DNA from: Microglena sp. YARC
Lineage: Eukaryota > Chlorophyta > Chlorophyceae > Chlamydomonadales > Chlamydomonadaceae
Direction of reading: 5' to 3'
Length of the DNA: 64,000 nucleotides
Assembly: GCA_022414725.1 (NCBI GenBank)
Contig: CM039463.1
Coordinates: forward strand, 89,666,484 to 89,730,483
The notes beneath the pieces are model-generated. The model searched no databases. It had not been told where the DNA came from and saw nothing but the letters and a program-made list of their open reading frames with translations. Position 1 is the stretch's first letter. Each line of letters starts with the position of its first letter. Positions 63,236 through 64,000 of the stretch are shown here, one piece after another. The translations under genes were made by a program, and so were the position numbers.

Positions 63236-63490
63236 TTAGCCCTTCCTTCCACGGTTGGACAAGTCCCTTTAGCCTGTTTGACCTACCCCTGGACTGCAAC
63301 ATAAATACATACATAGGTAACGCAAACTTAATTCATCTTGAATTCCACTATAATAACTCATATTGTTTTAATAAATGTTATATTCCAATTTCCTACAGGT
63401 AACGTCAACAACGGGGGGGCTGATGGGGGGGGGGGGGGGGGGGGGCATATACAGATATACTTGTAATATTCGTTTCCTACAGTGGATATA
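63236..63490 (+). repeat. CATA-tailed dispersed repeat and copies of the last EXO84 donor border
   Basis: 63236-63318 is a copy of the CATA-tailed family. TTCCTACAGGTAACG (exon end and donor at 63205) recurs at about 63390-63405 and in part at 63310-63325 and 63470-63482. Confidence 0.65.
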
Positions 63491-63666
63491 CATGAAAGCC
63501 CAATCCCCTGATGTCCGCCTAGTCCCACGCCTACAGGGTAGAAGATACCGGTTGGTATTCTGGTATTGGGGTATTTTTAGGTCGGTATGTCGGAGTCCAA
63601 AACTCCCTCCGCCTAGTCCCACCCTTTAACGTATATCAATTGTAGTGACCCACCCCCTCAAATAAG

Positions 63667-63851
63667 TAGGGAACGGCAGCTAATATTAGTGTTTGAAAAA
63701 CCAATATTGACTAATATTATTATAGTCTCACAATAATATTAGTTTTTCAAATAAATTCGAATTTCTGGTGAGACGGCTTGTCCGACTAATATTATATAAT
63801 ATTACATAATAGTATTTATTCACTAATATTATATAACATAGCCGACCCCTA
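63667..63851. mobile_element. hAT-like MITE, TAGGGAACGGC family, copy D
   Basis: 185 bp, TAGGGAACGGCAGCTAATAT to TAGCCGACCCCTA, flanked by the perfect 8-bp direct repeat CAAATAAG (63659-63666, 63852-63859). The terminal repeats match copies A-C, but the interior is built from TAATATTA palindromes instead of ATGATATCAT, so it is a sister subfamily. Confidence 0.8.
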
Positions 63852-63859
63852 CAAATAAG

Positions 63860-64000
63860 AGCCGAGTAGATATATTGGAGCACAAGATACAGCTGGTATT
63901 ATTAGAGCACAGTAAATAAAGTTCTCATACTGCAGAACCAGAAGTTGTTGTTTAGGTTTGTCAAGGTAGCAAGCCAGTGGAGCTGCCAAGAAGCTGCTGC
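63860..64000. other. End of window, possible start of a further EXO84 exon
   Basis: A CTTAG/TTTAG-like acceptor near 63950 is followed by open sequence to the end, which could be the next EXO84 exon. No conserved motif is visible in so short a stretch. Confidence 0.2.

Overview
The window is nuclear DNA of a eukaryote, probably a flagellated member of the green lineage. The evidence is: GT-AG introns throughout; tRNA-derived SINEs with pol III A and B boxes; hAT-type MITEs; short plant-type TTTAGGG/CCCTAAA tracts (52097-52114, 59750-59805); a small Sel1-like protein and an EXO84 protein that both look plant-like; and a long EF-hand/WD40 protein of a family usually linked to cilia. A prasinophyte-grade alga such as Cymbomonas or a relative would fit, but that is inference. 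No prokaryotic, viral or organellar genes were recognised.

Layout. 743-905 (+): last exon of translation initiation factor eIF2-beta. 4961-36876 (-): a 21-exon gene of about 32 kb encoding a ~986-residue EF-hand + WD40 protein (WDR49/WDR64-like). I assembled all its exons by eye and the splice phases agree from ATG to stop. 37327-38229 (+): a compact three-exon Sel1-like gene, divergent from the WD40 gene across about 450 bp. 45236 to about 47666 (-): 3' part of a class I cyclic-nucleotide phosphodiesterase with a full HD-type catalytic core. 53285-63205 (+): eight exons of the exocyst subunit EXO84, incomplete at both ends. About 39.2-43.5 kb and 49-52 kb hold nothing I can call coding.

Most of the sequence is intron and repeat. 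The striking feature is how the introns are built. In the WD40 gene nearly every intron carries tandem, decaying copies of the exon-intron border next to it, that is 20-100 nt of exon end plus its splice site plus some intron. Units are roughly 70-170 bp and are repeated 2 to about 12 times. The same is seen in the phosphodiesterase and EXO84 genes. The introns therefore seem to have grown by tandem duplication of splice-site borders, leaving arrays of pseudo-exon ends with donor- or acceptor-like sites. Microsatellites and minisatellites fill much of the rest (GGGAT, CCTCTCCAC, AAGT, TGTT, CATC, CCT/CAT, GT/G, CA).

Mobile DNA includes four copies of one hAT-like MITE family with 8-bp target-site duplications (three perfect, one 7/8), a second hAT-like MITE with a perfect 8-bp duplication, a tRNA-derived SINE family (five copies, four with the 3' end within about 40 bp of a splice site), and several short dispersed families. 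The genes do not form a pathway; they are unrelated housekeeping, trafficking, signalling and probably ciliary genes.
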